Shown piece by piece: positions 28,249-37,825 of a stretch of 57,756 nt of DNA; the stretch's first letter is position 1; each line of letters opens with the position of its first letter. Below the pieces are notes generated by a model. It did not search any database, was not told the DNA's origin, and saw only the letters and a program-made list of their open reading frames with translations. This DNA comes from Prescottella subtropica (lineage in GTDB: Bacteria > Actinomycetota > Actinomycetes > Mycobacteriales > Mycobacteriaceae). The DNA lies in assembly GCF_005434945.1 (NCBI RefSeq), contig NZ_SKCH01000023.1:1-57756 (forward strand), in the 5' to 3' direction. The position numbers and the translations under genes are program-made.

Positions 28249-28289
28249 GGGGCGCGCAGCGCCACCGCGGCGCCTGGGATGATGGGGGC

Positions 28290-29828
28290 ATGCGCGACGA
28301 TTCGACCACCACCCGCGAACAGTTCCGTGCTCTTGCCGCCGAGCATCGGGTCGTCCCGGTGATCCGAAAGGTGCTGGCGGACGCGGAGACTCCGCTGTCG
28401 GCGTACACCAAGTTGGCGGGCAGTCGGCCCGGCACGTTCCTGCTGGAGTCGGCGGAGAACGGCCGGTCGTGGTCGCGCTGGTCGTTCATCGGCGCGGGCA
28501 GTCCGGCGGCACTGACGGTGCGCGACGGGGAGGCCGCGTGGTTCGGCAACGTCCCGGCCGGTGCCCCGTCCGGCGGCGACCCGATCGTCGCGCTCGGCCG
28601 CACCCTGGAGTTGCTGCGCAGCGAACGGTTGCCGGACCTGCCGCCGCTCACCGGTGGCATGGTCGGTTTTCTCGGGTACGACGCGGTCCGCCGGCTCGAG
28701 CGTCTCCCGGAGCATGCCGTCGACGACCTGCAGATCCCGGAGATGGTGATGCTGCTGGCCACCGATCTCGCGGCGGTCGACCACCACGAGGGCGCGATCA
28801 CGCTCATCGCGAACGCCGTCAACTGGGATGGTTCCGACGAGCGGGTCGACGAGGCCTACGACGACGCCGTCACCCGACTGGACCGGATGACCGCGGCGCT
28901 GTCCGCGCCCGCCCCGTCGACGGTGTCCACGTTCACGCGGCCGGCCCCGGCGTACCGGCGGCAGCGCACCACCGAGAGTTTCGGGGCGGACGTGCACCGG
29001 CTGATCGGGGAGATCGAGGCCGGTGAAGCGTTCCAGGTGGTGCTGTCGCAGCGTTTCGAAATGGACTGCGCGGCAGAGCCGATCGACGTCTACCGGATGC
29101 TGCGGGCGTCGAATCCGAGCCCGTACATGTATCTCGTGCAGGTCCCGGACGGGGACGGCGGCACCGCGTTCTCGATCGTCGGATCCAGCCCGGAGGCGCT
29201 GGTGACCGTCAAGGAGGGGGTCGCGACGACGCATCCCATCGCCGGCACCCGGTGGCGCGGCGCCACCGAGGAGGACGACATCCTGCTCGAGAAGGATCTC
29301 CTCGCGGACGAGAAGGAGAACTCCGAGCACCTCATGCTCGTCGACCTGGGCCGCAACGACCTGGGCCGGGTGTGCGAGCCGGGGACGGTGAAGGTCCACG
29401 ACTACCGGCACATCGAGCGCTACAGCCACGTCATGCACCTCGTCTCCACCGTGACCGGACGCCTCACCGACGGCAAGCACGCCCTCGACGCCGTCACCGC
29501 GTGCTTCCCGGCCGGCACCCTGTCCGGGGCGCCGAAGGTGCGGGCGATGGAGCTGATCGACGAACTCGAGCCCACCCGGCGCGGCATCTACGGCGGCATC
29601 GTCGGCTACCTCGACTTCACGGGGGACGCGGACACCGCGATCGCGATCCGCACCGCCCTGATCAAGGACGGGACCGCCTACGTGCAGGCCGGTGCCGGGG
29701 TGGTCGCCGACTCCGATCCGGTGTACGAGGACACCGAGGCCCGCAACAAGGCGATGGCGGTGCTCAGCGCCATCGCCGCCGCCCAGACACTGCGGCCCTT
29801 CGCCGGGCCGCACGGAGGTGACCGCTGA
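28290..29828 (+). CDS. trpE: anthranilate synthase component I
   Basis: A 512-residue chorismate-using enzyme. Motifs are [11 protein letters not shown] and [18 protein letters not shown] (tryptophan-binding region), then [50 protein letters not shown] and [19 protein letters not shown]. TrpG is not next to it. ATG 28290 follows GATGGGGG. First gene of the trp set; its end overlaps the next ATG by one base (TGATG). Confidence 0.96.
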   Translation: MRDDSTTTREQFRALAAEHRVVPVIRKVLADAETPLSAYTKLAGSRPGTFLLESAENGRSWSRWSFIGAGSPAALTVRDGEAAWFGNVPAGAPSGGDPIVALGRTLELLRSERLPDLPPLTGGMVGFLGYDAVRRLERLPEHAVDDLQIPEMVMLLATDLAAVDHHEGAITLIANAVNWDGSDERVDEAYDDAVTRLDRMTAALSAPAPSTVSTFTRPAPAYRRQRTTESFGADVHRLIGEIEAGEAFQVVLSQRFEMDCAAEPIDVYRMLRASNPSPYMYLVQVPDGDGGTAFSIVGSSPEALVTVKEGVATTHPIAGTRWRGATEEDDILLEKDLLADEKENSEHLMLVDLGRNDLGRVCEPGTVKVHDYRHIERYSHVMHLVSTVTGRLTDGKHALDAVTACFPAGTLSGAPKVRAMELIDELEPTRRGIYGGIVGYLDFTGDADTAIAIRTALIKDGTAYVQAGAGVVADSDPVYEDTEARNKAMAVLSAIAAAQTLRPFAGPHGGDR

Positions 29829-30517
29829 TGGGCACGACCACGACCGGACGACGCGCCACCGGGATCGCGGCACTGCTGCTCGCACTCGCGGCACTGTGCC
29901 TGTGGGGGTCGTCGCGCATGACGTGGGTGACCGTCACCTCGTCCGACGGACTGGGCCAGGACCGGGTGACGGACCTGGACGGCGGCACCTGGGCGGCCGC
30001 GACCACCCCGCTCGCGCTCGTGCTGGTCGCGGCGATCGCGGCCGCGTTCGCGGTGCGCGGGTGGGTGGTGCGTGTCGTCGGCGGTCTCGTGGCGGTGGTC
30101 GCGGTGCTCGCCGCGGTGCCCGCGGTCGGTCTGCTCGTCGGCGGCGCGTCGAACGAACAGGCGTCGGACATCGCGGGATTCGGTCGGGTCGGGACGCAGG
30201 TGACCGCCGCCGACGTGGCGACCCTGCCGGCGCTGCTGGTGCTGTTCGGGGCGGTCGCGGCCCTCGCCGCCGCGGTGGTGTTGATTCGCAAACCTGCTGC
30301 GGCGGGCGGGCTTTCGGGTAAGTACGACAGCCCTGCCGCGCGCCGTGAGGCGGCCGGGCGGGTCGGAACCGGGTCGTCCGACGAGCCGAAGTCGCAGCGG
30401 ATGCTGTGGGACGCGCTCGACGCCGGTGAGGACCCGACGGTCGGGGACACGGATCCGGGCGACACCGATGTGAGCAAGGGCACGCCGCCTTCGGGTACCC
30501 GCCCGGAGGACGACTGA
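29828..30517 (+). CDS. TrpE-linked membrane protein (TIGR02234 family)
   Basis: A 229-residue protein with four transmembrane segments (about residues 12-30, 58-78, 83-108 and 133-155) and an acidic hydrophilic tail. The extracellular loop [13 protein letters not shown] and the location between trpE and trpC match the trp-operon-associated membrane family (Rv1610 position). Role unknown. ATG 29828 overlaps the trpE stop. Confidence 0.85.
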   Translation: MGTTTTGRRATGIAALLLALAALCLWGSSRMTWVTVTSSDGLGQDRVTDLDGGTWAAATTPLALVLVAAIAAAFAVRGWVVRVVGGLVAVVAVLAAVPAVGLLVGGASNEQASDIAGFGRVGTQVTAADVATLPALLVLFGAVAALAAAVVLIRKPAAAGGLSGKYDSPAARREAAGRVGTGSSDEPKSQRMLWDALDAGEDPTVGDTDPGDTDVSKGTPPSGTRPEDD

Positions 30518-30541
30518 CCCCGGCCTCTACCCTGAAGCATG

Positions 30542-30569
30542 AACCGATGAGTTTCTCCTCACATCGGTT
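30542..30569. promoter_or_regulatory. hairpin in the trpC leader with a minimal upstream ORF
   Basis: AACCGATG (30542-30549) and CATCGGTT (30562-30569) are perfect complements 12 bases apart, 29 bp before trpC. The left arm also contains ATG AAC CGA TGA (30539-30550), a three-codon upstream reading frame. Could be a transcript-processing or attenuation element. No Trp codons occur, so classical trp attenuation is not supported. Confidence 0.45.
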
Positions 30570-30597
30570 GACATGCCGGAAAGGACTCGGGGCCTCG

Positions 30598-31407
30598 ATG
30601 ACTGTTCTCGACTCGATTCTCGACGGGGTGCGCGCCGATGTCGCTGCCCGTGAAGCGGTTCTGGACCTCGCTGCCGTGAAGGCAGCGGCGGCCGCCGCAC
30701 CCCCCGCACTCGATGCCGCGGCCGCGTTGCGCGCCCCCGGTGTCGGGGTGATCGCCGAGGTCAAGCGGGCCAGCCCCTCCAAGGGTGCGCTCGCCGACAT
30801 CCCGGACCCCGCGGTCCTCGCCGCCGCCTACGAGGCCGGTGGCGCCCGGGTGATCAGCGTCCTCACCGAGGAGCGCCGGTTCCACGGCAGCCTCGCCGAC
30901 CTCGACGCCGTCCGGCGGGCGGTGAGCATCCCGATCCTGCGCAAGGACTTCATCGTCGGGCCGTACCAGATCCACGAGGCTCGCGCGCACGGCGCGGATG
31001 TCGTCCTGCTGATCGTCGCGGCCCTCGACCAGAACACCCTCACGTCGCTGCTCGACCGCACCGAATCGCTCGGTATGACCGCGCTCGTCGAGGTCCACAC
31101 CGAGGAGGAGGCGGACCGTGCGCTCGAGGCCGGCGCGAGCGTCATCGGCGTCAACGCCCGCAACCTCAAGACCCTCGAGGTCGACATGAGCACGTTCGGG
31201 CAGATCGCCCCGGGCCTGCCCAGCAACATCGTGAAGATCGCCGAGTCCGGTGTGCGTGGTCCGGCGGACCTGCTCGCGTACGCGGGTGCCGGGGCGGACG
31301 CCGTCCTCGTCGGTGAGGGCCTGGTGACCAGCGGAGACCCGCGGCACGCGTGCGCGGAACTGGCGACGGCGGGTGCGCATCCGTCGTGCCCGAAGCCGTC
31401 GCGCTGA
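30598..31407 (+). CDS. trpC: indole-3-glycerol phosphate synthase
   Basis: A 269-residue barrel enzyme. Motifs are [87 protein letters not shown] and [15 protein letters not shown]. Monofunctional: no TrpF domain. Start ATG 30598. Confidence 0.97.
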   Translation: MTVLDSILDGVRADVAAREAVLDLAAVKAAAAAAPPALDAAAALRAPGVGVIAEVKRASPSKGALADIPDPAVLAAAYEAGGARVISVLTEERRFHGSLADLDAVRRAVSIPILRKDFIVGPYQIHEARAHGADVVLLIVAALDQNTLTSLLDRTESLGMTALVEVHTEEEADRALEAGASVIGVNARNLKTLEVDMSTFGQIAPGLPSNIVKIAESGVRGPADLLAYAGAGADAVLVGEGLVTSGDPRHACAELATAGAHPSCPKPSR

Positions 31408-31468
31408 GACAGTCCGCACAGCAGGACCCGACCATTCGTTCTCGTCACGGTTGGGGCAGACTGGGGGA

Positions 31469-32755
31469 GTGAGTTCACGCAACGACGCCCTCGTCTCGAA
31501 GGGTGGGAGCCTGCCCACCGCCAGCGCCGGCCTGACCGAGCGTTCCGGTCACGATCCCGATCCCGGTGGTCACTGGGGCATCTTCGGTGGGCGGCACGTC
31601 CCCGAGGCGCTCATGGCGGTCATCGAGGATGTCACCGCGGAGTACGACAAGGCGCGCGGGGACGACGAGTTCCTGCACGAACTCGACCGTCTGCAGCGGG
31701 ACTACACCGGACGGCCGTCGCCGGTGTTCGAGGCGACCCGGCTGCGTGATCACGCCGGCGGGGCCCGCATCCTGCTCAAGCGGGAAGACCTGAACCACAC
31801 CGGATCCCACAAGATCAACAATGTGCTGGGTCAGGTGCTGCTCGCCAAGCGGATGGGCAAGACCCGCATCATCGCCGAGACCGGTGCCGGCCAGCACGGT
31901 GTCGCGACCGCGACCGCGTGCGCGCTGCTCGGACTCGAATGCGTCATCTACATGGGCGCCGTCGACACCGCCCGGCAGGCGCTCAACGTCGCCCGCATGC
32001 GCCTGCTCGGTGCGGCGGTCGTGTCCGTCGACACCGGGTCAGCCACGCTCAAGGACGCGATCAACGAGGCGCTGCGCGACTGGGTCACCAACGCCGACCG
32101 CACCTACTACTGCTTCGGCACTGCCGCGGGCCCGCACCCGTTCCCGATGATCGTGCGCGACTTCCAGCGTGTCGTCGGCCTCGAGGCGCGCGCCCAGGTG
32201 CAGGACATGACCGGACGCCTGCCCGACGCCGTCGTCGCGTGCGTCGGCGGCGGCTCCAACGCGATCGGCATCTTCCACGCGTTCCTCGACGACCCGTCGG
32301 TCAAGCTGGTCGGCTACGAGGCGGCGGGCGACGGCGTCGACACCGGCCGGCACGCGGCCACGTTCACCGGCGGCAGCCACGGCGCGTTCCAGGGTGCGTT
32401 CTCGTACCTGCTGCAGGACGAGGACGGTCAGACCATCGAGTCGCACTCGATCTCGGCGGGCCTGGACTACCCGGGTGTCGGCCCCGAGCACGCGTACCTC
32501 AAGGAGGCCGGCCGGGCGTCGTACGAGCCGATCACCGACACCGAGGCGATGGACGCGCTGCTGCTGCTCTCGCGCACCGAGGGCATCATCCCGGCCGTCG
32601 AGTCCGCGCACGCGGTCGCCGGTGCTCTGAAGCTGGGCCGGGAACTCGGCGAGGGCGCGATCATCGTCGTGAGCCTGTCCGGCCGCGGCGACAAGGACAT
32701 GGACACCGCCGGCAAGTGGTTCGGCCTGTTCGACGAGGAAGGTACATCCAAGTGA
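31469..32755 (+). CDS. trpB: tryptophan synthase, beta subunit
   Basis: A 428-residue PLP enzyme. The PLP Lys is in HTGSHKINN; other motifs are [38 protein letters not shown] and [13 protein letters not shown]. The N-terminal 40 residues are a species-variable extension. GTG 31469 follows GGGGGA. Overlaps trpA by four bases. Confidence 0.97.
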   Translation: MSSRNDALVSKGGSLPTASAGLTERSGHDPDPGGHWGIFGGRHVPEALMAVIEDVTAEYDKARGDDEFLHELDRLQRDYTGRPSPVFEATRLRDHAGGARILLKREDLNHTGSHKINNVLGQVLLAKRMGKTRIIAETGAGQHGVATATACALLGLECVIYMGAVDTARQALNVARMRLLGAAVVSVDTGSATLKDAINEALRDWVTNADRTYYCFGTAAGPHPFPMIVRDFQRVVGLEARAQVQDMTGRLPDAVVACVGGGSNAIGIFHAFLDDPSVKLVGYEAAGDGVDTGRHAATFTGGSHGAFQGAFSYLLQDEDGQTIESHSISAGLDYPGVGPEHAYLKEAGRASYEPITDTEAMDALLLLSRTEGIIPAVESAHAVAGALKLGRELGEGAIIVVSLSGRGDKDMDTAGKWFGLFDEEGTSK

Positions 32756-33555
32756 GCCAACGAGTTTCGCGCCTGGCACCGACGTTCGCGCAGTGCCGTG
32801 AAGAGAAGCGCGCCGCGCTCGTGGGATACCTGCCCGCCGGCTACCCGGACGTGCCGACGTCGATCGACATGTTCAAGACGATGGTCGATGCGGGCTGCGA
32901 CATCATCGAGGTCGGCGTCGCCTACTCCGATCCCGTGATGGACGGCCCCACCATCCAGAAGGCGGCGGAAACCGCGCTGGCCAACGGGGTTCGGCTGCGG
33001 GACGTGTTCACCGTCGTCGAGCAGATCGCGTCGGTCGGCGGTAACGCCGTCGTCATGACGTACTGGAATCCGGTCCTCAAGTACGGCGTCGACGCCTTCT
33101 CCCGGGACCTGGCGTCCGCCGGCGGTCTCGGCATGATCACGCCGAACCTCATCCCCGAGGAGGCCGGGGACTGGATGGCCGCGTCCGAGGAACATCACCT
33201 CGACCGGATCTTCCTCGTCGCACCGTCGTCGACCGAGGAACGCCTCGCGATGACGCTCGAGGCCAGCAGCGGATTCATCTACGCCGCCTCGACGATGGGC
33301 GTCACCGGCGCCCGCGACGCGGTGTCGTCGATGGCCCCCGAACTGACCGCCCGCATCCGCACGCACTCCGACATCCCCGTCGGTGTCGGCCTCGGGGTGC
33401 GCTCCGGTGCGCAGGCCGCGGAGATCGCGTCGTACGCGGACGCCGTCATCGTCGGCTCCGCGATCGTCTCCGCCGTCGAACAGGGGGCGGGCGCGGTGCG
33501 CACGCTCACCGAGGAACTCGCGAAGGGTGTGCGCTCGGCTACCGTGGCCCCGTGA
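32752..33555 (+). CDS. trpA: tryptophan synthase, alpha subunit
   Basis: A 267-residue barrel. Catalytic residues lie in [21 protein letters not shown] (Glu and Asp); [15 protein letters not shown] and [13 protein letters not shown] complete the phosphate site. Usual form is DIIEVGVPYSDP, so a Pro is Ala here (VAYSDP). GTG 32752 overlaps trpB; its end overlaps lgt by four bases. Confidence 0.96.
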   Translation: MSQRVSRLAPTFAQCREEKRAALVGYLPAGYPDVPTSIDMFKTMVDAGCDIIEVGVAYSDPVMDGPTIQKAAETALANGVRLRDVFTVVEQIASVGGNAVVMTYWNPVLKYGVDAFSRDLASAGGLGMITPNLIPEEAGDWMAASEEHHLDRIFLVAPSSTEERLAMTLEASSGFIYAASTMGVTGARDAVSSMAPELTARIRTHSDIPVGVGLGVRSGAQAAEIASYADAVIVGSAIVSAVEQGAGAVRTLTEELAKGVRSATVAP

Positions 33556-34463
33556 CTTCGATGGTGACTTCGACCGAACTACTCGCCTACATTCCGAGCC
33601 CACCGCAGGGTGTGTGGCACCTGGGGCCGTTGGCCCTGCGGGCCTACGCGCTGTGCATCATCGCCGGCATCGTCGTCGCCATCGTGTGGGGCGACCGCCG
33701 GTGGGTGGCCCGGGGCGGCGAGAAGGGCACCGTCCTCGACATCGCGATCTGGGCGGTCCCGTTCGGTCTGATCGGTGGCCGGCTCTACCACGTGATCACC
33801 GACTGGTCGACGTACTTCGGTCCCGGCGGCAGCCCGGTCGACGCCCTGAAGATCTGGCAGGGTGGCCTCGGCATCTGGGGGGCGGTGGCGCTCGGCGCCG
33901 TCGGCGCCTGGATCGGCTGCCGGCGCCGCGGCATTCCGCTGCCCGCGCTCGGGGACGCCGTCGCGCCGGGCGTCGTCCTCGCGCAGGCCATCGGACGGCT
34001 CGGCAACTGGTTCAACCAGGAACTGTACGGCCGGGAGACCACGGTGCCGTGGGGACTCGAGATCTACGAACGCGTGAACGACGCGGGCCGCCTCGACACC
34101 CTCAACGGCGTCTCGAACGGCGTCGTGCAGCAGGTCGTCCACCCGACGTTCCTGTACGAACTGGTGTGGAACCTGCTCGTCGTGGTCCTGCTCGTCGTGG
34201 TGGACCGCCGTTTCGCGATCGGGCACGGCCGCCTGTTCGCCCTGTACGTCGCCGGGTACTGCGGCGGCCGGTTCTGGATCGAACTGATGCGCTCCGACCA
34301 CGCCACCGAGATCCTCGGCATCCGCGTCAACTCGTTCACGTCGGCGATCGTGTTCGCCTGTGCGGTCGCCTACTTCGTGCTCGCGAAGAAAGGCCGGGAG
34401 GCGCCGCAGGACCTGCAACCGCACCGCCCGGACGTCGTTTCCGTGAAGGGGGACCACGCATGA
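33552..34463 (+). CDS. lgt: prolipoprotein diacylglyceryl transferase
   Basis: A 303-residue membrane enzyme that attaches diacylglycerol to the lipobox Cys of lipoproteins. Seven transmembrane segments are expected. The Lgt signature reads GRLGNWFNQELYGRETTVPWGLEI; the early YALCIIAGIVVAIVWGDRRW and the final GRFWIELMRSDHA also fit. GTG 33552 overlaps trpA and its stop overlaps the TM2 gene by four bases. A local lipoprotein client is the fasciclin protein at 36993-37649. Confidence 0.96.
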   Translation: MTSMVTSTELLAYIPSPPQGVWHLGPLALRAYALCIIAGIVVAIVWGDRRWVARGGEKGTVLDIAIWAVPFGLIGGRLYHVITDWSTYFGPGGSPVDALKIWQGGLGIWGAVALGAVGAWIGCRRRGIPLPALGDAVAPGVVLAQAIGRLGNWFNQELYGRETTVPWGLEIYERVNDAGRLDTLNGVSNGVVQQVVHPTFLYELVWNLLVVVLLVVVDRRFAIGHGRLFALYVAGYCGGRFWIELMRSDHATEILGIRVNSFTSAIVFACAVAYFVLAKKGREAPQDLQPHRPDVVSVKGDHA

Positions 34464-35113
34464 TCGACCTCGGCAAGCCCGGTGACGGCGACCCCGACGA
34501 GACGGGGAAACAGCCGTCCACGCCGGAGTTCGGGTCCCCGTTCGACTACGACCCGACGGCCGACGCCTCCCTGACCGAGTCGACGACCGGCACGTCGTCG
34601 GTGCCGCCGTCCGGCGGGCAGAGCGCGGGCCCCGGCTGGGACACCTACTCGGGGACCGGCAACGGCCCCGGCTGGGGTTCGGGCCCGAGCTATCCGCCGC
34701 CGACCGGTCCGGTCGGTGGGATACCGACCGGGCCGGTGTTCGGGACGCCCCAACCGGAGTACTCGCAGTCCGGGTACTCGCAGCAGCCGCCGCCGTACCC
34801 GGCGGCCCCGCAGTATCCGGCCGGCTATCCGGTCGGGTACGGGTTCGCCGACCCGATGGCCCCGTTCGGTCGGGACCCGATCACCGGTGAGCCGTACTCG
34901 GACAAGACGAAGGTCGCGGCCGGTCTGCTGCAGATCCTCCTCGGCGCGTTCGGTGCGGGCCGCTTCTACACCGGGCACACCGGTATCGCGATCGCCCAGA
35001 TCCTCGTCACGTGGCTCACGTGCGGCCTCGGTGTCGTGTGGCCGGTCATCGACGGCATCGTGATGCTCGCCGGCACCGTCCGTGACGCGCAGGGGCGCAA
35101 GCTGCGGCCGTGA
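34460..35113 (+). CDS. TM2 domain protein with Pro/Gly-rich N terminus
   Basis: A 217-residue protein. Residues 1 to about 145 are disordered and rich in Pro, Gly, Ser and Tyr (for example PQPEYSQSGYSQQPPPYP). Residues about 155-212 form the TM2 domain with two helices: SDKTKVAAGLLQILLGAFGAGRFYTGHTGIAIAQIL, then WLTCGLGVVWPVIDGIVML. Function unknown. ATG 34460 overlaps lgt. It stops directly before the decayed photolyase. Confidence 0.88.
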   Translation: MIDLGKPGDGDPDETGKQPSTPEFGSPFDYDPTADASLTESTTGTSSVPPSGGQSAGPGWDTYSGTGNGPGWGSGPSYPPPTGPVGGIPTGPVFGTPQPEYSQSGYSQQPPPYPAAPQYPAGYPVGYGFADPMAPFGRDPITGEPYSDKTKVAAGLLQILLGAFGAGRFYTGHTGIAIAQILVTWLTCGLGVVWPVIDGIVMLAGTVRDAQGRKLRP

Positions 35114-36161
35114 CCCGAGGGCAGGGGCGTCGCGCACGGAGATCCGGTGACGGTGATCCCGGCCCTGGCCCGGGAGACCGGGGCCGGTGCGGTGCACGTG
35201 TCCGTGGATTTCGCGCCGTACGGCAAGCGGCGGGACGCGGCCGTCGAGACTGCGCTCGGCGGGGTTCCGTTGGTGCGGACCGGGTCACCCTACGTGGTCG
35301 CCCCCCGGGCGGGTCCGCAAAGCGGACGGGGATCTTTACCGGGTGTTCACCCCGTTCCGTCGCGCATGGCTCGATCACGGCTGGCGGGCGCCGGCCCGAA
35401 CCGGCCCGTCGACGGTGTCGTGGATCGATCCGGACGGGCTGGCGTTGCGGTGCGAGATTCCCGACGACTCCGATGGGTCGGCGGCACTTCCACCGGCCGG
35501 TGAGTCCGCCGCACGCGGGCGGTGGCAGGAGTTTCTCGGTGACGAACTCGACCGGTACCGCGTCGACCGGGACCGCCCCGATCTCGACGCCACCAGTCGG
35601 ATGTCGCCGTACCTGAAGTTCGGGTGCGTGCATCCGCGTACGTTGCTGCACGATCTGGTGGGCCGGTCGGACGAGGGCGCGGTCACGTTCCGCAGTGAAC
35701 TGTGTTGGCGAGACTGCTACGCAGACGTTCTGCATCACCGTCCCGACACGGTGCGGGCCGCCTACAACCACCGCTTCGACGCGATGCGTCACGACACCGG
35801 CCCGGACGCGGAACGGGCGTTCGCCGCGTGGGCCGCGGGCCGGACCGGGTTCCCGATCGTCGACGGTGGCATCACCTCCAACCGACACGGATGGCAGTGG
35901 ACGGCCGGATGCGGCATCGGTGCCGCACCGTACTTCCGGGTGTTCAACCCGACCGTGCAGGGGGAGAAGTTCGACCCGTCGGGTGACTACGTGCGCCGCT
36001 GGGTACCCGAGTGGCGCGGGATCGCCGGCAGGCAGGTACATCGACTACCCGGCGGATCACCGGACGGGTATCCGGCGCCACTCGTCGACCATGCCGACGA
36101 GCGTCGGGAGGCGCTGGCACGGTACACGGAGCTCACTGCTTCCCATCCGCGGCGGCCGTAG
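35114..36161 (+). pseudogene. deoxyribodipyrimidine photolyase, decayed
   Basis: Photolyase homology begins in mid-domain (GDPVTVIPALARE) right after the TM2 stop; roughly the first hundred residues are missing. A run of six C at 35301-35306 shifts the frame: five C would restore SPYVVAPGRVRKADGDLYRVFTPF. A second loss near 35858-35872 joins GRTGFPIVD to SNRHGWQWTAGCG, skipping the FAD-binding stretch (normally about 50 residues with WMHNRVRM). The C-terminal part to 36161 is intact in reading frame. Three independent lesions make a functional protein very unlikely. Confidence 0.85.
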
Positions 36162-36202
36162 CGTCGAATCCCCGTCGACCGTCGGAATCGTGGAGGTGGA
36201 TT

Positions 36203-36388
36203 GTGGGCATCCGATTCGGCAGCGTCGTCGAGGCGCCGCGAGACGAGGTGTTCGCCCGGCATGAGCGGCCTGGGGCCCTGCAACGGCTGTTGCCGCCGTG
36301 GCAGCCGCTCACCGCGATCTCGGAGGCGGCGTCACTGGCGGAGGATTGCCTGCGCCACCAGCTCGGACACCAGGCGGCGTTGCCGTGA
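36203..36388 (+). pseudogene. truncated SRPBCC/TIGR01777-type protein fragment
   Basis: A 61-codon frame from GTG 36203, with a GGAGG ribosome binding site. The first 45 residues (VGIRFGSVVEAPRDEVFARHERPGALQRLLPPWQP) match the N-terminal SRPBCC domain of long epimerase-like proteins, then the homology stops. The end (RHQLGHQAALP) looks like another gene's C terminus joined by deletion. Its TGA overlaps the next GTG. Confidence 0.65.
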
Positions 36389-36931
36389 CCGCGCACTGCC
36401 GAAACGAGCAGCCCCTGCGGATCCTCGTCACCGGTGCCACAGGGTGCATCGGGGGTCGGCTCGCACCACGACTGGTCGCCGCCGGCTACCGGGTGCGGAC
36501 CCTGGCCCGCAACCCCGACAAGATCAGCGATGTCCCGTGGGCAGCGGACGTCGAGGTCGTGCAGGGGGATCTGGCCGACCCGGCGTCGCTCGACGACGCG
36601 TGCCGTGGCATCGACGTCGTGTATTACCTGGTTCACTCGGAGGTGTTCGCGTACCTGGCCGACTTCCGGACCACCGAACCGTGGGATCCGGCCACTCTCC
36701 GGACCTTCCGGTTGGGCGGTGACGGCGGAGTCGGGACGCCCTACGCGACCACGGCCCGTTTCCCAGGTCTGATCAGCGACCTCGTCTACGAGGTCGTCGC
36801 GATGACCCGGTTCGTCGATCGAGCTGTGCGGGTCGAACACGTCGGTGATCGTGCACGACACGCTCGCTGTCGTCCAGCACCCGAGCGGTCGGAACTCGGT
36901 CTGCTATCGGGCACGGTTCGCCTTCGGGTAA
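36385..36931 (+). pseudogene. chimera of NAD(P)-binding protein start and SRPBCC domain, decayed
   Basis: From GTG 36385 the frame encodes a Rossmann start (RILVTGATGCIGGRLAPRLVAAGYRVRTLARNP to GIDVVYYLVHS, ending at about 36639), as in DUF2867-type NAD(P)H-binding proteins. It then switches without a stop to the middle of a SRPBCC domain (VFAYLADFRTTEPWDPATLRTFRLGGDGGVGT). Near 36810 the SRPBCC homology moves to another frame (IELCGSNTSVIVHDTLAVVQHPSGRNS) and ends at TAA 36929-36931, incomplete. Deletion fusion plus a frameshift; the open frame actually continues to 37032 with no recognisable content. Confidence 0.75.
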
Positions 36932-36992
36932 CGGCGGGAGGCGGTCCCGGTGGCACGCACCGAGACCGCCCCGTCGGTCGAGGACGCCGGTG

Positions 36993-37649
36993 TTACTGCG
37001 CCGGCGGCATGAGGACCGAATCGATCAGGTAGACGGTCGCGTTCGCGGTCTGCACGCCACCGCACACGACGTTGGCGCCGTCCACCTTCAGGGCGTCACC
37101 GGAGCCGGTGACGGTCAGGGATGCACCCTCGGCGGTCGCGTGCGTTCCGTCGACGTCGGCGGGTGCCAGCCGGCCCGGAACCACGTGGTACGTCAGGATC
37201 TTCGTCAGTGCGGCCGAATCCGTTTTCAGGGAGTCGATCGTGGCCGGATCGATCTTCGCGAAGGCCGCGTCGACGGGTGCGAAGACGGTGAACTCGCCGC
37301 CGTTGAGGGTGTCGACCAGGTTCACGTCCGGGTTGAGCTTCCCCGACACGGCCTGCGTCAGGGTGGTCAGCATGGGATTGTTCGACGCCGCGACGGCGAC
37401 CGGGTCCTGCGCCATGCCCTCGACCGAGCCGGCACCGGTGGGCACCTGCTGCGCGTACGCGGCGCATCCGGGGCCGACCAGGTCCGCGGCGGGGCCGGCC
37501 GCCATCGCGGACGTCGTCGACTGCATGGACTGGGAGGACGCCGGCGTGCCGGTCCCGGCGGAGTCGTCGCTGTCGGACGAGCAGGCGGACAGTCCGAGGA
37601 CCGCCACTGCGGTGAGGCCGACGGCGGCTGCGGTGCGGTAGGTCTTCAT
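36993..37649 (-). CDS. fasciclin domain lipoprotein
   Basis: A 218-residue secreted lipoprotein. The signal peptide ends in the lipobox LSAC (Cys about residue 23), so it should be a substrate of Lgt. The fasciclin (FAS1) domain covers about residues 75-216: [38 protein letters not shown] and [11 protein letters not shown]. It resembles the Mpt83/Mpt70 group of mycobacteria, which are SigK-controlled. ATG 37649 is chosen because it gives a proper signal peptide. A SigK-type promoter lies about 67 bp upstream. Confidence 0.92.
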   Translation of the reverse strand: MKTYRTAAAVGLTAVAVLGLSACSSDSDDSAGTGTPASSQSMQSTTSAMAAGPAADLVGPGCAAYAQQVPTGAGSVEGMAQDPVAVAASNNPMLTTLTQAVSGKLNPDVNLVDTLNGGEFTVFAPVDAAFAKIDPATIDSLKTDSAALTKILTYHVVPGRLAPADVDGTHATAEGASLTVTGSGDALKVDGANVVCGGVQTANATVYLIDSVLMPPAQ

Positions 37650-37715
37650 CGTGATTCCCACTTTCGATGTGGTCGGGTGGGGTCAGCGGTGCGCTGATGT
37701 CCCGGTGTCATCAGG

Positions 37716-37743
37716 CTTTCGGCGCCGGGGGCAGTGCGGATGG
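37716..37743 (-). promoter_or_regulatory. SigK-type promoter for the fasciclin gene
   Basis: On the minus strand CCATCC and CCGAAAG are separated by 15 bp. SigK promoters in M. tuberculosis have CCATCC and CCGAAT-like boxes with slightly longer spacing. The gene driven (fasciclin lipoprotein) and the nearby sigK-rskA pair support the call. Confidence 0.55.
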
Positions 37744-37791
37744 GTCGGATGTGGAAGAATTTTTCCGGTATCCCGATCGTGGGTCGGAGAC

Positions 37792-37818
37792 CCATCCGAT
37801 CCGCTTGTCGCGGCGAAC
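37792..37818 (+). promoter_or_regulatory. SigK-type promoter for the molybdopterin oxidoreductase; probably leaderless
   Basis: CCATCC (37792-37797) and GCGAAC (37813-37818) are separated by 15 bp, the same spacing as in the divergent fasciclin promoter. The ATG at 37826 lies 7 bp after the -10-like box, so transcription would start at or next to the start codon. No Shine-Dalgarno is present, in agreement. Confidence 0.5.
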
Positions 37819-37825
37819 GTTTCGT

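Noticed and set aside
28148-28289. Trp leader-peptide attenuator or T-box before trpE
   Set aside because: No short ORF with Trp codons and no T-box core; only the inverted repeat remains.
36385-37032. A functional 215-residue NAD-binding protein
   Set aside because: Only the first 85 residues fit a Rossmann start; the rest is SRPBCC sequence out of context and then non-homologous frame.
37770-37805. Possible fourth, inverted copy of the 56-bp repeat
   Set aside because: Only a short atgggtctccgacc-like stretch matches; both ends are missing and the similarity is within chance for this composition.
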